A DNA stretch of 34,232 bases from Candidatus Cloacimonetes bacterium ADurb.Bin211. GTDB lineage: Bacteria; Cloacimonadota; Cloacimonadia; Cloacimonadales; Cloacimonadaceae. Positions 17,301 to 26,392 of the stretch are shown in pieces. The notes under the pieces were generated by a model. It was not told the origin of the DNA. It saw nothing but the letters and a program-made list of their open reading frames with translations, and made no database searches. A program made the position numbers and the translations under genes. The stretch's first letter is position 1, and every line of letters begins with the position of its first letter. The stretch lies in NCBI GenBank assembly GCA_002070045.1, contig MWCN01000160.1, positions 1 through 34,232 on the forward strand, given 5' to 3'.

Positions 17301-20300
17301 TGCAGGTGGTCCAAGTCCTATGGTTGCTGTCTTTTGGGATGATTTAACTCTTGGAACTGGAAGTGGCGTCTATACTTATTATAATTCCACAAGTCACTAT
17401 TATGTGGTGGAATGGTATCATTTGATTTCCGGCTATAATAATAGCTCTCTGGAAACCTTTGAAGCTATTTTATATGACCCGGTCTATTATCCTACTGCTA
17501 CTGGTGATGGTCAAATAAAATTACAATATCAACAATTTAATAATATAGACATAGGTTCTGGTGATACTTTCCCACATGGCAATTATTGCACTATCGGAAT
17601 TGAAGATCATACGGAAACTATAGGTTTGGAATACACTTTCAATAACACTTATCCAACTGCAGCTGCCGCTCTTTCCAATAATTCAGCCCTGTTTATTACT
17701 ACTCGTCCTATTTTGCCTGACTTTCCTTATATAGTATTAGAACAGGTATCAGTGATAGATCCTAACGATAATCACTATTTAGAACCAGGAGAAAATGCCG
17801 ATCTTTCCATTCGTCTGGGAAATCGTGGTTTAGTTGATGCTTCTGGTGTCTCTGCAGTCATCACCTGTTCTGATTCTTATGTAACTATCCTGAATTCCAG
17901 TGCTAACTATGGAACTATACCAGCTCAAAGCAGTGTCTATCCTCAAACTAATTACTCTTTATTTGTATCACCTGATTGTCCTGCCCATCATCTAATCATT
18001 TTCACTATAAATATTACTTCTGATACATCAAACTGGACTTATAATTTCCAGCTGGAAGTAGTCATTCCAGAACTTGGTTTTAATAATATGACCATCAATG
18101 ATAGTGGTGGAAATAGTAATGGCATATTAGACCCGGGAGAAACCGTTACTGTTAATATTCATATTGTAAATATAGGACTGATTCCAACTCCTCCCGGAAC
18201 TGCTACTTTATCCTGTAATAATTCTGGAATTACAATTATTAATGGGTCAAATAGCTTCCCTGTACTGGCAGTCGGTGCTTTTGAACCTTTATCTTATACA
18301 ATAAGCTCTGCTTCCAGTATTAGTAGTGGAACATTAATTAACCTGATATTTAATGCTGTAGCAGGAACTACTACAGCTCAACATACTGAAATTGTAGAAG
18401 TGGGAGCACCTATTCCCATAACGATAGGAACTGGAACAGGGACTCAATCCTATCCCCTGGATAGATATTATAATTATTGTGCTCATGAAGCTATTTATTT
18501 AGCCAACGAAGTTGGCACTGCTTGTACTATTAAAAACCTCGCTTATTACAAAGCCAGTGGAACTGATGTCAGTCCTATTCAGCCAGTAACCATATATATG
18601 AAAAATACCACTGCTTCCTCTTTAAGTTCTGGAAATTATAGCACCAGCGGTTACACTCAAGTTTATAGTGGTTCTTTCCCTAATGACTCCAACCCTGGCT
18701 GGATGGAAGTCACTCTCTCTCCTATGTTTGTCTATGATGGAGTTTCCAATCTTTCTATCTTAATCGTTAAGGGCTATCAACAATGGATATCAAATTATCC
18801 TATGTGGACCTATACTTCTACCGGTACCACCCGGGCAAGACAAAATAGAAGCGATTCTTCTGCCCCTACAAATTTGTCTTCAACAAACAATCTTCCCAAT
18901 TTAAGGCTAAAAATATTCCCGCAGGTACAGAGTTTACTGCCTCCTCAAAATTTTACTGCTATTCCCAGTCATCAATCTGTTTATCTTTCCTGGTCTGCTC
19001 CAGTGTCAGGAAATCCAACCGCTTATAAAATATTCAGGAATTCAGTTTCAATAGCTAATGTAACCACTTTAAATTATACCGATTTCTCTGTTACCGATGG
19101 AGTTTCTTATTCTTATTATATTATTGCCGTCTATTCCAATGGAGAATCCTCTCCTACTCCTACTTTAACTGTTATACCTAATACCTATCCTCCTACCAAT
19201 CTTACTGCTATAGCGGGAAACGCAATGGTGTCTCTAAGCTGGAATTCCGCGGAAGGTCGTAGCAGTTCAGGAGATAATACTAAAGAAAGATTGATTAGCA
19301 GTTATAGAGTTTATCGTAATGGATCTGCAATTCAGGATGTTACGGAAAATACTTATCAGGATACGGGACTAGTTAATGGCATCACATATTCTTATTATGT
19401 AACAACTATTTATACTAACCCAGCAGGAGAATCAGCTCCTTCTAACACCGTGGAAGCCACTCCAGTTATGGTCTCAACTGTAGTTTTAGGAACTGGCACC
19501 TCGGTTAGCACAGGGGCGCAAAACAGTCCTTTAAATATCTGCAATAATAGTGTTCATGGCCAATCTGTCTATACGGCTGCCGAATTGAATGCTGCAGGAC
19601 TAGTTGGTCCCTTAAGAATCACTGCCTTAGGATTTTATGTGGTTACAACTCCAGCTCTGCCTTTACCTCAATTTGTAGTACGAATGAAACATACTACCGC
19701 CACGGATGCGTCAAACTGGCATACTGCAGAAAATCTTTTAACCACTTACTCCAATCCCTCTTATATGCCAATTGCTGGCGGATTTGATATGATGACCTTT
19801 AATACTCCTTTTGAATGGAATGGAACAGATAATATTTTAGTGGACACTGCTTTCAGTCTGGTAGAAACTGCAAGTAACACCGGTACTCTGCAATATACTC
19901 CAATAACCAATGGCTATCGTTTCACCTGGGATAATACCGTAGACCAGACTAATATCTTTACTGGAGGAATGGTTGTAGCTCGCAGATATAACATTCAAAT
20001 ATATCTGCAACCTATTTTACACGCTCCCGATATAACAGTTTTCCCACTTTCTTTGAATTTCGGCGAAATTGAAGTCGGTACCTCAGCAATTCAAAACTTT
20101 ACGATCCAGAATAACGGTGATGTAAATCTTACCGGGACCATCACTACTCCGCCGGAGTATTCAATTTCTCCTTCCGATATAAGGTCTTCAATTGCCTCTT
20201 CCACCAAAAAAATTACTAATTTGGAAAGAAATACAATTGACTTTAATATTTCTCCTGGAAATTCCTCTATTTTCAACATAACTTTTGCTCCTCCCGCGGT

Positions 20301-20604
20301 AGGAATCTACAATGGTGAAGTAGAAATCGCCAGTAATGACCCCGAGGAGAGCTTGATAAATATCTCAGTATCCGGAGCAGGATTTATATATAACCTCATT
20401 CAACCGGTGGTAAATATCTCACTAATAACGGAGGGAACCGTTATCTCCTGGCAATCTGTACCCTATGCCACCTCTTATCAAATCTGGACCTCTGATGATC
20501 CCTATGGAACTTACACTCTTTTACAAACCATAACTGAGATTAGTTATCTGGATACTCGTAATTTATCTAAAGTCTTTTATAAGGTTATTGCTATCCGAAA
20601 TTAA
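14356..20604 (+). CDS. Giant secreted gingipain-family (C25-like) multidomain protein
   Basis: The protein has 2082 residues and a signal peptide (about 1-23, cleavage after LMA). Residues 25-200 resemble the C25 propeptide and about 215-560 the gingipain-type catalytic domain. Cys445 in FITCNTGTFN matches the nucleophile, but where gingipains have the His of GHG this protein reads NYRGYIGMSGW (414-424), so activity is uncertain. Next come several beta-sandwich repeats marked by GNGNGLIDAGE or SNGILDPGE (about 655 and 1255). A nidogen-like module spans about 895-1120. Two related jelly-roll-like modules cover about 1353-1525 and 1708-1892. Two fibronectin III-like domains lie at about 1527-1710, a HYDIN/ASPM-like domain (LNFGEIEVGTSAIQNF) at about 1893-2010, and a final fibronectin-like domain ends in FYKVIAIRN. 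Such C-terminal domains often serve export or anchoring in this group of bacteria. An AAGGAA site precedes the ATG. Surface adhesion or polymer degradation is inferred. Confidence 0.75.
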   Translation: MPLKNYIYLSLILILSAPIFLMAENFFNIINTSDNSIQIHFELPSWSMERNEANNLSSVKIDDVPYLFLEETETLPVFSTMIAIPCQGGVSIQINSTQQNIQNQIKLNFDSLLSSEKANGRYNEELYPASSVVISEPQIMRDFRIVTLNIYPFQYDQSKQTLSILESIDIQLNYDNQPSINEIDPPLNLSPAFANIYPALILNYEQFITRDEITYSRPRMLVIYGNYSETTYQTQVNNYITWKKQKGYLINAVSTAITGTNTNSIKNYIQSQYDNPNTRPDYIVLIGDTSGNMSIPSYSSYIDYYYTWLAGNDNLGDAAIGRISVETTADMVNYMAKVYALEQDINISNASWLNRMVLVGDSGSSGISTIYTNRYIHDHSLMINPSYTYTEVYGTSPSSTTINNAINQGVVFYNYRGYIGMSGWPSTINQLNNGYKLFHSVFITCNTGTFNSGTSTTEAVVRFGTAATLGGAITSIGMATSSTHTPMNNCLDVGIFHSIYPLGMRNMSEALLYAKLYLYAVYGVSHPTQANNFAGYCNLIGDPTAAVYVGIPSTFTCNAPTSIAAGTSNLEITVLNNSNQIVSGASVVLSNANGQQALAFTNAQGKAYLEFASNLSGSLTLTINKDDFKPLVSTINIASTGGIVYNNVEINDNIGGNGNGLIDAGEPIDLFVFLKNTSTQVLNPSGNAYCSDPYITLINADRIEYNNINPQAIGANIEPIIIQIAPDCPDQHQFSLKFVAETTAGSWEVFIPFTVHNGNLNITSYTFIGAPNNCISPGDNLPMSINLSNVGSLALNGINARLRSYDTYFVVLDSTGTYASIPVGSAVANNSDTFSVFARSTCIDGMVIPLELYLYNSVGYKETIYFTVTIGQTTVHDPLGQDAYGYFIFDQGDTGYTQCPTYNWIGIAPAEGGNGILLALTDPGNSSDEGDQTSAVAITTVNLPFPFKFYGIEYSRASICSNGFIAFGQTQDADWRNWRIPDAGGPSPMVAVFWDDLTLGTGSGVYTYYNSTSHYYVVEWYHLISGYNNSSLETFEAILYDPVYYPTATGDGQIKLQYQQFNNIDIGSGDTFPHGNYCTIGIEDHTETIGLEYTFNNTYPTAAAALSNNSALFITTRPILPDFPYIVLEQVSVIDPNDNHYLEPGENADLSIRLGNRGLVDASGVSAVITCSDSYVTILNSSANYGTIPAQSSVYPQTNYSLFVSPDCPAHHLIIFTINITSDTSNWTYNFQLEVVIPELGFNNMTINDSGGNSNGILDPGETVTVNIHIVNIGLIPTPPGTATLSCNNSGITIINGSNSFPVLAVGAFEPLSYTISSASSISSGTLINLIFNAVAGTTTAQHTEIVEVGAPIPITIGTGTGTQSYPLDRYYNYCAHEAIYLANEVGTACTIKNLAYYKASGTDVSPIQPVTIYMKNTTASSLSSGNYSTSGYTQVYSGSFPNDSNPGWMEVTLSPMFVYDGVSNLSILIVKGYQQWISNYPMWTYTSTGTTRARQNRSDSSAPTNLSSTNNLPNLRLKIFPQVQSLLPPQNFTAIPSHQSVYLSWSAPVSGNPTAYKIFRNSVSIANVTTLNYTDFSVTDGVSYSYYIIAVYSNGESSPTPTLTVIPNTYPPTNLTAIAGNAMVSLSWNSAEGRSSSGDNTKERLISSYRVYRNGSAIQDVTENTYQDTGLVNGITYSYYVTTIYTNPAGESAPSNTVEATPVMVSTVVLGTGTSVSTGAQNSPLNICNNSVHGQSVYTAAELNAAGLVGPLRITALGFYVVTTPALPLPQFVVRMKHTTATDASNWHTAENLLTTYSNPSYMPIAGGFDMMTFNTPFEWNGTDNILVDTAFSLVETASNTGTLQYTPITNGYRFTWDNTVDQTNIFTGGMVVARRYNIQIYLQPILHAPDITVFPLSLNFGEIEVGTSAIQNFTIQNNGDVNLTGTITTPPEYSISPSDIRSSIASSTKKITNLERNTIDFNISPGNSSIFNITFAPPAVGIYNGEVEIASNDPEESLINISVSGAGFIYNLIQPVVNISLITEGTVISWQSVPYATSYQIWTSDDPYGTYTLLQTITEISYLDTRNLSKVFYKVIAIRN

Positions 20605-20618
20605 TATTATAAGTCAAA

Positions 20619-20728
20619 TATTCCACCTTACTGTATTCCCTTAGAGCCCCTTACTCTCTCTTGACTCTTTCTTGCCTAAAGTGTTAAGAGAGAGTTAAGT
20701 AGGAGACAAGAGACAAAAGTGCGGAATA
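20619..20728. repeat. 110-bp imperfect palindrome in the intergenic region
   Basis: The ends are TATTCC (20619-20624) and GGAATA (20723-20728). The core is a long hairpin. Positions 20650-20670 (CTTACTCTCTCTTGAC, then TCTTT) pair with 20678-20699 (AAAGTGTTAAGAGAGAGTTAAG) with one bulge, one wobble and one mismatch around a 7-base loop. The outer 28-29 bases pair only loosely. No T-run follows, so it is not a classical terminator. It may be a mobile palindromic element (REP or MITE type), a large RNA hairpin protecting the 3' end of the upstream transcript, or a degenerate terminator. The rest of this 347-base gap (20605-20951) holds only the rmuC promoter and ribosome site. Confidence 0.6.
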
Positions 20729-20856
20729 ATAATTTAAAATCTATAGTGTTATAACGCTTTCTTCTCTACTTATTTATTACTTTCTTTAACGGAATACCTT
20801 AAAATAATAGCAATGATAGTTTAAAAATGATAGCCATTTACTCTTTCAATTTATGC

Positions 20857-20885
20857 TTGACGGATGAATTGAATAATATTATGGT
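20857..20885 (+). promoter_or_regulatory. Promoter for rmuC
   Basis: TTGACG (20857-20862), a 17-base spacer and TATGGT (20880-20885) lie 67 bases before the rmuC ATG. Confidence 0.45.
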
Positions 20886-20951
20886 ATTTATTTAATAATT
20901 TCTTTCTGGAAAAAAGACATTTAAAGTTTTTTTGATAAAGGAGCATAATTA

Positions 20952-22382
20952 ATGAATATCATTGTGTTTTTATGCATTCTGATAGCAATCTTAAGTATTG
21001 TAGGGATTATTATCTTATTACGAAAAAATCAAGGATTGTCTGATTTGAAAGAATCCTTTAATCACCAATCTGTACTAATAGAATCCTTTGAACGGAATCT
21101 TAGAGATGATATCCAGCGTTTGCGTACTGACTTATCATCATTGCAATCGGACACCCGAAAAGAATTGATAAATATATTAAATCAACAAAATGAAGCTATC
21201 AGCAAAGAAAATAGAAGTAATCGGGAAGAAATATCATCTTCTCTAACGAAAATGAATCAACAGATGAATGAAGATGCAGCTAAAAACCGGAATGAATTGA
21301 GCAATTCTTTGCGAGAATTATCCGACTCCTTATCTCGTAGACTTCAAGAACTGGTTAGCACAGAACAAACTCAATTTGATTCATTAAAAACGGCAATGGA
21401 AGGAAAAATGGAACAGATTCGTACCAGTAATGAGAACAAATTGGAAGAAATGCGAAAAACAGTTGATGAGAAGTTGCAGGACACTTTGGAAAAACGCTTA
21501 AGCGCATCTTTTCAGCAGGTAAGTGAAAGATTGGAACAGGTATATAAGGGTTTAGGTGAAATGCAGAATCTGGCTAATGGTGTGGGTGATTTGAAAAAAG
21601 TTCTTTCCAATGTTAAAATTAGAGGAATGCAAGGAGAATATCAGCTGGAAGCTATTTTAGACCAGATATTAAGTCCAGGTCAATATGTAAAGAACTGGAA
21701 ACCGGATAAACATAAAAATGAGGTAGTGGAATTTGCTATTTGTTTACCTGGAAAAGAGGATACTAAAGAAAAGGTTTATCTGCCTATAGATGCAAAATTT
21801 CCTCTCGCTGATTATAATACCCTGGTTGATGCCTGGGATAAAGGTGATTTAGCCGCTGTAGAAACTGCCAGAGCAGCCCTTAGAGATAGAATATTGAAAT
21901 GTGCTAAAGATATCCAGAAAAAATATATTTCTCCACCCTTGACCACAGATTTTGCTTTGCTCTTTCTTCCTATAGAAGGTCTATATGCAGAAGTTTTACG
22001 AGATCCCAATCTCTTTGATGAATTGCAGAAATATCATATAGTAGCAGTTGGTCCTACAACTATTTCAGCTATTTTAAACAGTCTACAATTAGGATTTCGC
22101 ACTTTAGCCATTCAGCAACGTTCCAATGAAGTTTGGAAAATTCTTGGAGCTATAAAGACTGATTTTGCCAGATTTGGTGATTTACTGGATAAAACCCAGA
22201 AAAAGTTGCAAGAGGCGTCTAACACCATTGAAGATGCCAGCCATCGTAGTCGTCAAATTCAGAAAAAGCTTAAAAGTGTGGAAGAACTTCCAATTGAAGA
22301 AAGTTCAGTGATATTAGAATTAACAGATGAAAAAGATTATGAGGTACAAATGCAAGAAGATATGGATGAGGATTTAACTTGA
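20952..22382 (+). CDS. rmuC: RmuC family DNA recombination protein
   Basis: This 476-residue protein has the RmuC layout. One N-terminal membrane helix (about 3-23) is followed by a long coiled coil (about 28-205) rich in Asn, Glu and Ser heptads. The RmuC domain (PF02646), about 215-400, includes VKIRGMQGEYQLEAIL, YLPIDAKFPLADY and FALLFLPIEGLYAEVL. A second coiled coil and an acidic tail end the protein. RmuC is known to limit DNA inversions at short inverted repeats and is predicted to be a restriction-endonuclease-fold nuclease. An AAGGAG site precedes the ATG. The stop codon lies 62 bases before the aldolase gene, so some read-through into glycolytic genes is possible, though the products are unrelated. 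Recognition is firm; biochemical action is poorly known for the whole family. Confidence 0.92.
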   Translation: MNIIVFLCILIAILSIVGIIILLRKNQGLSDLKESFNHQSVLIESFERNLRDDIQRLRTDLSSLQSDTRKELINILNQQNEAISKENRSNREEISSSLTKMNQQMNEDAAKNRNELSNSLRELSDSLSRRLQELVSTEQTQFDSLKTAMEGKMEQIRTSNENKLEEMRKTVDEKLQDTLEKRLSASFQQVSERLEQVYKGLGEMQNLANGVGDLKKVLSNVKIRGMQGEYQLEAILDQILSPGQYVKNWKPDKHKNEVVEFAICLPGKEDTKEKVYLPIDAKFPLADYNTLVDAWDKGDLAAVETARAALRDRILKCAKDIQKKYISPPLTTDFALLFLPIEGLYAEVLRDPNLFDELQKYHIVAVGPTTISAILNSLQLGFRTLAIQQRSNEVWKILGAIKTDFARFGDLLDKTQKKLQEASNTIEDASHRSRQIQKKLKSVEELPIEESSVILELTDEKDYEVQMQEDMDEDLT

Positions 22383-22424
22383 CAGTCTCTATTAAATTTA
22401 AAAATAAAGTTTTACTTATATAAT
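22379..22424 (+). promoter_or_regulatory. Candidate promoter(s) for the aldolase-GAPDH operon
   Basis: TTGACA (22379-22384) overlaps the rmuC stop and has AATAAA 18 bases later. A perfect TATAAT at 22419-22424 sits only 20 bases before the ATG, with a weak -35. Either could serve. Confidence 0.35.
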
Positions 22425-22444
22425 ATAGTAAGAAGGAGGTTGAA

Positions 22445-23419
22445 ATGTTTCTGACAGGACAACAGATGAAAGAGGTGTTCCTTAAAGCAAAAAAACAGCG
22501 TTTTGGCATTATTGCTTCCAATGTTGTATTTGATATGCAAGTGCGAGCTATAGTTCAAGGTTATAATGCCGTAAAATCTGATGGTCTTTTGCAAATGAGC
22601 ACTGGAGCTTGTAAATATGCTGCTGGAGAAACTCAAGATATTAAGGCTGGAGCCCGTTTTATATCCGCTATGACAAAGGTCTTCACTGAACAATTTCCGC
22701 ATTCTGGAGTAGGATTACATATAGACCATGCCACGCCGAAATATTTTGACTTTATCGTCTATTGTATTGAAAATAATCTGGTCAGCTCGGTGATGATAGA
22801 TGCATCTAAAGAGAGTCTGGAAGAAAATATCAGAATTACTAAAGAAGTGGTAGATATTGCCCATCGCTATGGGATCATAGTTGAAGGTGAGATTGGCTAC
22901 ATTAAAGGTTCGGAAGATGAGATAGTTTCAGAAACAGAACTTTATACTAAGCCAGAAGAAGCTCTGGAATTTGTGAAAAAGACCAATGTTGACCTTTTTG
23001 CCGCTTCTGTGGGTACTAATCATGGTGTTACTAAAGGTGAAAATTTAGTTCTGCGTCTGGATTTGATTAAGGAAATAGATGACCTGCTTATTGCTAATGG
23101 AGTTGAAAGAGGTCTGGTTTTACATGGTGCTTCCGGTTTAACTGATGAACAACAAAAAACTGCTATAGCCAATGGAGTGGTAAAACTTAATAAAGACACA
23201 CATTATCAGATGGATATAGCAGCAGCAGTGCAAGCTTACTGGGAAAAAGAAAAAGATGCTATAGTCTGTCCTCCAGATGTTTCACCGGATGTCTATATGC
23301 CAGATAAGAATAGATTTGATCCTCGGAAATGGCTCATTAAGGCAGAACAGAGGATGCAAAATACCGTTCAGAGTTTTTGCCTGATGTCTGGAAGTGCTGA
23401 TAATAGTATATTATTATAA
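22445..23419 (+). CDS. fba: Class II fructose-bisphosphate aldolase
   Basis: This 324-residue enzyme splits fructose 1,6-bisphosphate into dihydroxyacetone phosphate and glyceraldehyde 3-phosphate using a divalent metal. LHIDHATP supplies the catalytic Asp (D94) and a zinc ligand (H95). E149 in VEGEIGYIKG, H193 in SVGTNHG and H227 in LHGASGL complete the metal site, and NKDTHYQMD (249-257) corresponds to the phosphate-binding NxDT strand. The protein is shorter than E. coli FbaA (359) but in range for the class II superfamily, which also includes tagatose-bisphosphate aldolases; linkage to gapA favours the glycolytic role. An AAGGAGG site precedes the ATG, and the gapA ATG follows 16 bases after the stop, so the two form an operon for consecutive steps of glycolysis or gluconeogenesis. 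Confidence 0.88.
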   Translation: MFLTGQQMKEVFLKAKKQRFGIIASNVVFDMQVRAIVQGYNAVKSDGLLQMSTGACKYAAGETQDIKAGARFISAMTKVFTEQFPHSGVGLHIDHATPKYFDFIVYCIENNLVSSVMIDASKESLEENIRITKEVVDIAHRYGIIVEGEIGYIKGSEDEIVSETELYTKPEEALEFVKKTNVDLFAASVGTNHGVTKGENLVLRLDLIKEIDDLLIANGVERGLVLHGASGLTDEQQKTAIANGVVKLNKDTHYQMDIAAAVQAYWEKEKDAIVCPPDVSPDVYMPDKNRFDPRKWLIKAEQRMQNTVQSFCLMSGSADNSILL

Positions 23420-23432
23420 AAAGGAGAAATAG

Positions 23433-24432
<1,000 letters not shown>

Positions 24433-24434
<2 letters not shown>

Positions 24435-24480
24435 AGAAAGAATTAAGGGCGGTTAGATTTTTCTTCCGCCCTTTCTTTAA
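24433..24480 (+). terminator. Rho-independent terminator after gapA
   Basis: AAGGGCGG (24445-24452) and CCGCCCTT (24466-24473) form a GC-rich stem around a 13-base loop, followed by TCTTTAAAT. An outer AAAGAAA/TTTCTTT pairing (24433-24439 with 24472-24478) can extend it past a bulge. It ends 2 bases before the next start codon. Confidence 0.8.
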
Positions 24481-24482
24481 AT

Positions 24483-25250
24483 ATGGCTCGCTATTTTTAT
24501 ACGGATAAAGGAAAAACTCTCGGTCCGGTAAATCCAGACCAGATATTAAACCTTATTTTGAACGATGTGCTTAGCTTGGATTCCCTGGTTATGGACACAC
24601 GTTCTCCACGCTGGATTAAAATCCGTGATATTCCTGAATTAATGCGCTTTCTTTATGAATCCGACATCCAGATATCTGATTGGGCTGAAGAAATTGCCCT
24701 TTCAGGTGAAAATAATACATCTATCCCCCTATTTTTTCATATCCCCACCTCTCGTTTAATTACCTTAAGCATTGTTTCATTGGGCTGGTATGAAATCTAC
24801 TGGTTGTATATGAACTGGCGTTATTTGCATTATTTCCGCAAAAATAGTACTTCCAGAGCCTTCTGGCTGGCTTTAATCAATCCGCTCGCGATAATGAGAA
24901 TCTTTCAAAACATCAGCAATGATAAAGAACTGAGTATTCAAAAAGAAGAACGAGATTTCACTTTTAATGGAATAATATGGATTCTGGCGTTGCTTATTTT
25001 ATTTATCTTTGCCAGTGGAATTATTAACTATCTTGCCCACATCCCTTTCTTGGTTAGTATTTTTGTCTCTTTTGCTGCCTTAACTTTGTCTCTTTGCTGT
25101 ATCGTGCCTGTACAAAACTATATTAATACTGCTAATAATCAATATAATAAGAAATTATCCACTCATACCTTCGGCCATTATCTGACAATAATTCTGGGTA
25201 TTTTAACCTGGATTTATGTGCTAATTCTCTGGATACCAGCACTATTATAA
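24483..25250 (+). CDS. GYF_2-domain membrane protein
   Basis: This 255-residue protein begins with a GYF_2-type domain (about 2-55: RYFYTDKGKTLGPV at the N-terminus, then SLVMDTRSPRWIKIRDIPEL), a small fold thought to bind proline-rich or other peptides. About four membrane helices follow. The segment LSIVSLGWYEIYWLYMNWR resembles DUF4234-type membrane proteins. The function is unknown. The ATG is required by the domain, since an in-frame stop lies at 24453, yet no Shine-Dalgarno precedes it because the gapA terminator occupies that space. Translation initiation is therefore unusual: leaderless, coupled to read-through, or inefficient. It is convergent with the lipoprotein gene, with 2 bases between them. 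Confidence 0.75.
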   Translation: MARYFYTDKGKTLGPVNPDQILNLILNDVLSLDSLVMDTRSPRWIKIRDIPELMRFLYESDIQISDWAEEIALSGENNTSIPLFFHIPTSRLITLSIVSLGWYEIYWLYMNWRYLHYFRKNSTSRAFWLALINPLAIMRIFQNISNDKELSIQKEERDFTFNGIIWILALLILFIFASGIINYLAHIPFLVSIFVSFAALTLSLCCIVPVQNYINTANNQYNKKLSTHTFGHYLTIILGILTWIYVLILWIPALL

Positions 25251-25252
25251 TT

Positions 25253-26086
25253 CTATTCTAAATCCTTTTCTTTACTACTTTCTTCAAGATTCATTGTAGG
25301 CGGATATTGCTGATTTTCTGGTTCTTGATTATGTTCAATAGCTTCCTGGAGATGGGAACGATGTCTAATTTTAACTAACCAGTTAATGAAGAACACCAGA
25401 AGTAAAATTGCCAGTGCAATTATAACCCAAACAATCCAGCTTATCCCTTTTTTCATTTCCACAGACATTACTTCAGATTTATTCCACATTTGTTCGGTGT
25501 CAAATTCCCAGCTAACCGTTTTATCCTTATAATCTATTTTATCAGCAGTAGTACTGGCAGAGATTATTTTCCAGGGAAGATGAATTATATATGTCCATTT
25601 AGGATGGTCTTTTTGTTGCTTTTTAAAGATGTTTGCCAGAATATCATCAGGATCAGCAAGTTGATTAATGTCAATAGAATCACTTTCCACTCCAGGTTCC
25701 AGTATCTTTGAACCACCTAAGGAAATATTTCTTTTATAAACGATATGACCTTCGGCATTTTTATTTATTGATATCTGTCCCAAAAAATCTACTGGAGTAG
25801 GTTCTTCGTTTATGCTATTGAAGGATTCTATATTATCAAATTTGAAAGTTACCTTATAGACCATAAAGGGTCCATTTTTCTGCACCTGGGAACTAATAAG
25901 ATGAATTCCCGGTAATTCAGATTTTCTCATTATCTCCTGTGTATTAGCATAGTTGGAACGATGGACTAAACGCAAAGAGACTTTTCCTGAACCATCAGGA
26001 TTTAGCCACATTTCTTCATTGTACTCCACACAGCCAGCTAACAGGAATAACATTATGATTAAGAGAGGTAACAGTTTTTTCTTCAA
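25253..26086 (-). CDS. Membrane-anchored lipoprotein of unknown function
   Basis: This 277-residue protein begins at TTG (26086), with GAGGA 6-8 bases upstream on the minus strand; no in-frame ATG fits the signal peptide. The N-terminus KKKLLPLLIIMLFLLAGC is a lipoprotein signal with lipobox LLAGC and lipidated C19. The extracytoplasmic region (about 20-210) starts VEYNEEMWLNPDGSGKVSL, reminiscent of DUF3153-like lipoproteins, though I cannot confirm the family. A transmembrane helix (about 215-238) and a charged cytoplasmic tail follow, so the protein would be held at both ends. It is convergent with the GYF_2 gene and divergent from the oxidative-stress run. Function unknown. Confidence 0.75.
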   Translation of the reverse strand: MKKKLLPLLIIMLFLLAGCVEYNEEMWLNPDGSGKVSLRLVHRSNYANTQEIMRKSELPGIHLISSQVQKNGPFMVYKVTFKFDNIESFNSINEEPTPVDFLGQISINKNAEGHIVYKRNISLGGSKILEPGVESDSIDINQLADPDDILANIFKKQQKDHPKWTYIIHLPWKIISASTTADKIDYKDKTVSWEFDTEQMWNKSEVMSVEMKKGISWIVWVIIALAILLLVFFINWLVKIRHRSHLQEAIEHNQEPENQQYPPTMNLEESSKEKDLE

Positions 26087-26227
26087 TTTAGAATCCTCAT
26101 TACAATTAACTTATGTTTTCCTATTTAAAGAAAATCCATTTTTTGGCAAGGAAAATATTTTTTATCGGAAATTATAGATCTAATTCAAAAATCTTTTAAA
26201 AAAGAGTTTCTTTTTTAGCAGATAGAA

Positions 26228-26242
26228 TTATTATAATTATAA
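26228..26242. promoter_or_regulatory. PerR/Fur-box-like operator
   Basis: TTATTATAATTATAA matches the PerR consensus TTATAATNATTATAA at 13 of 14 defined positions. It lies 91 bases upstream of the -35 for the desulfoferrodoxin operon. A poorer match (11 of 14) is at 26292-26306, nearer the promoter. Base composition here is very AT-rich, so chance is a real concern, but the placement ahead of peroxide and superoxide defence genes fits known PerR targets. Confidence 0.4.
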
Positions 26243-26249
26243 CCAGAGT

Positions 26250-26271
26250 TTTTTCAGTAACTGCTGAAAAA
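26250..26271. repeat. Small inverted repeat upstream of the oxidative-stress run
   Basis: TTTTTCAG-TAACTG-CTGAAAAA forms an 8-bp stem beside the PerR-like box. It could be an operator or a weak hairpin; nothing further can be said. Confidence 0.3.
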
Positions 26272-26332
26272 GGAGATCTGTAAATTAAGGATTATAATAA
26301 AATTAAATGTATTAAATAAAGTGAAATTTATA

Positions 26333-26362
26333 TTGACAAAAAAGGCAAAATAACAGCATAAG
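26333..26362 (+). promoter_or_regulatory. Promoter for the desulfoferrodoxin operon
   Basis: A perfect TTGACA (26333-26338) with an 18-base spacer to CATAAG (26357-26362) lies 31 bases before the ATG at 26393. Confidence 0.45.
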
Positions 26363-26392
26363 AAAAATCATAAATTGATAAGGAGTTATAAA

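Noticed and set aside
16310-18130. Repeated GNGNGL-type motifs considered as DNA repeats
   Set aside because: They are conserved protein loops of beta-sandwich domains; the DNA is not repeated closely enough to be a repeat element, and no CRISPR-like spacing exists.
26375-26392. TTG start for desulfoferrodoxin six codons upstream
   Set aside because: AAGGAG is spaced for the ATG at 26393 and would itself lie inside the longer coding sequence.
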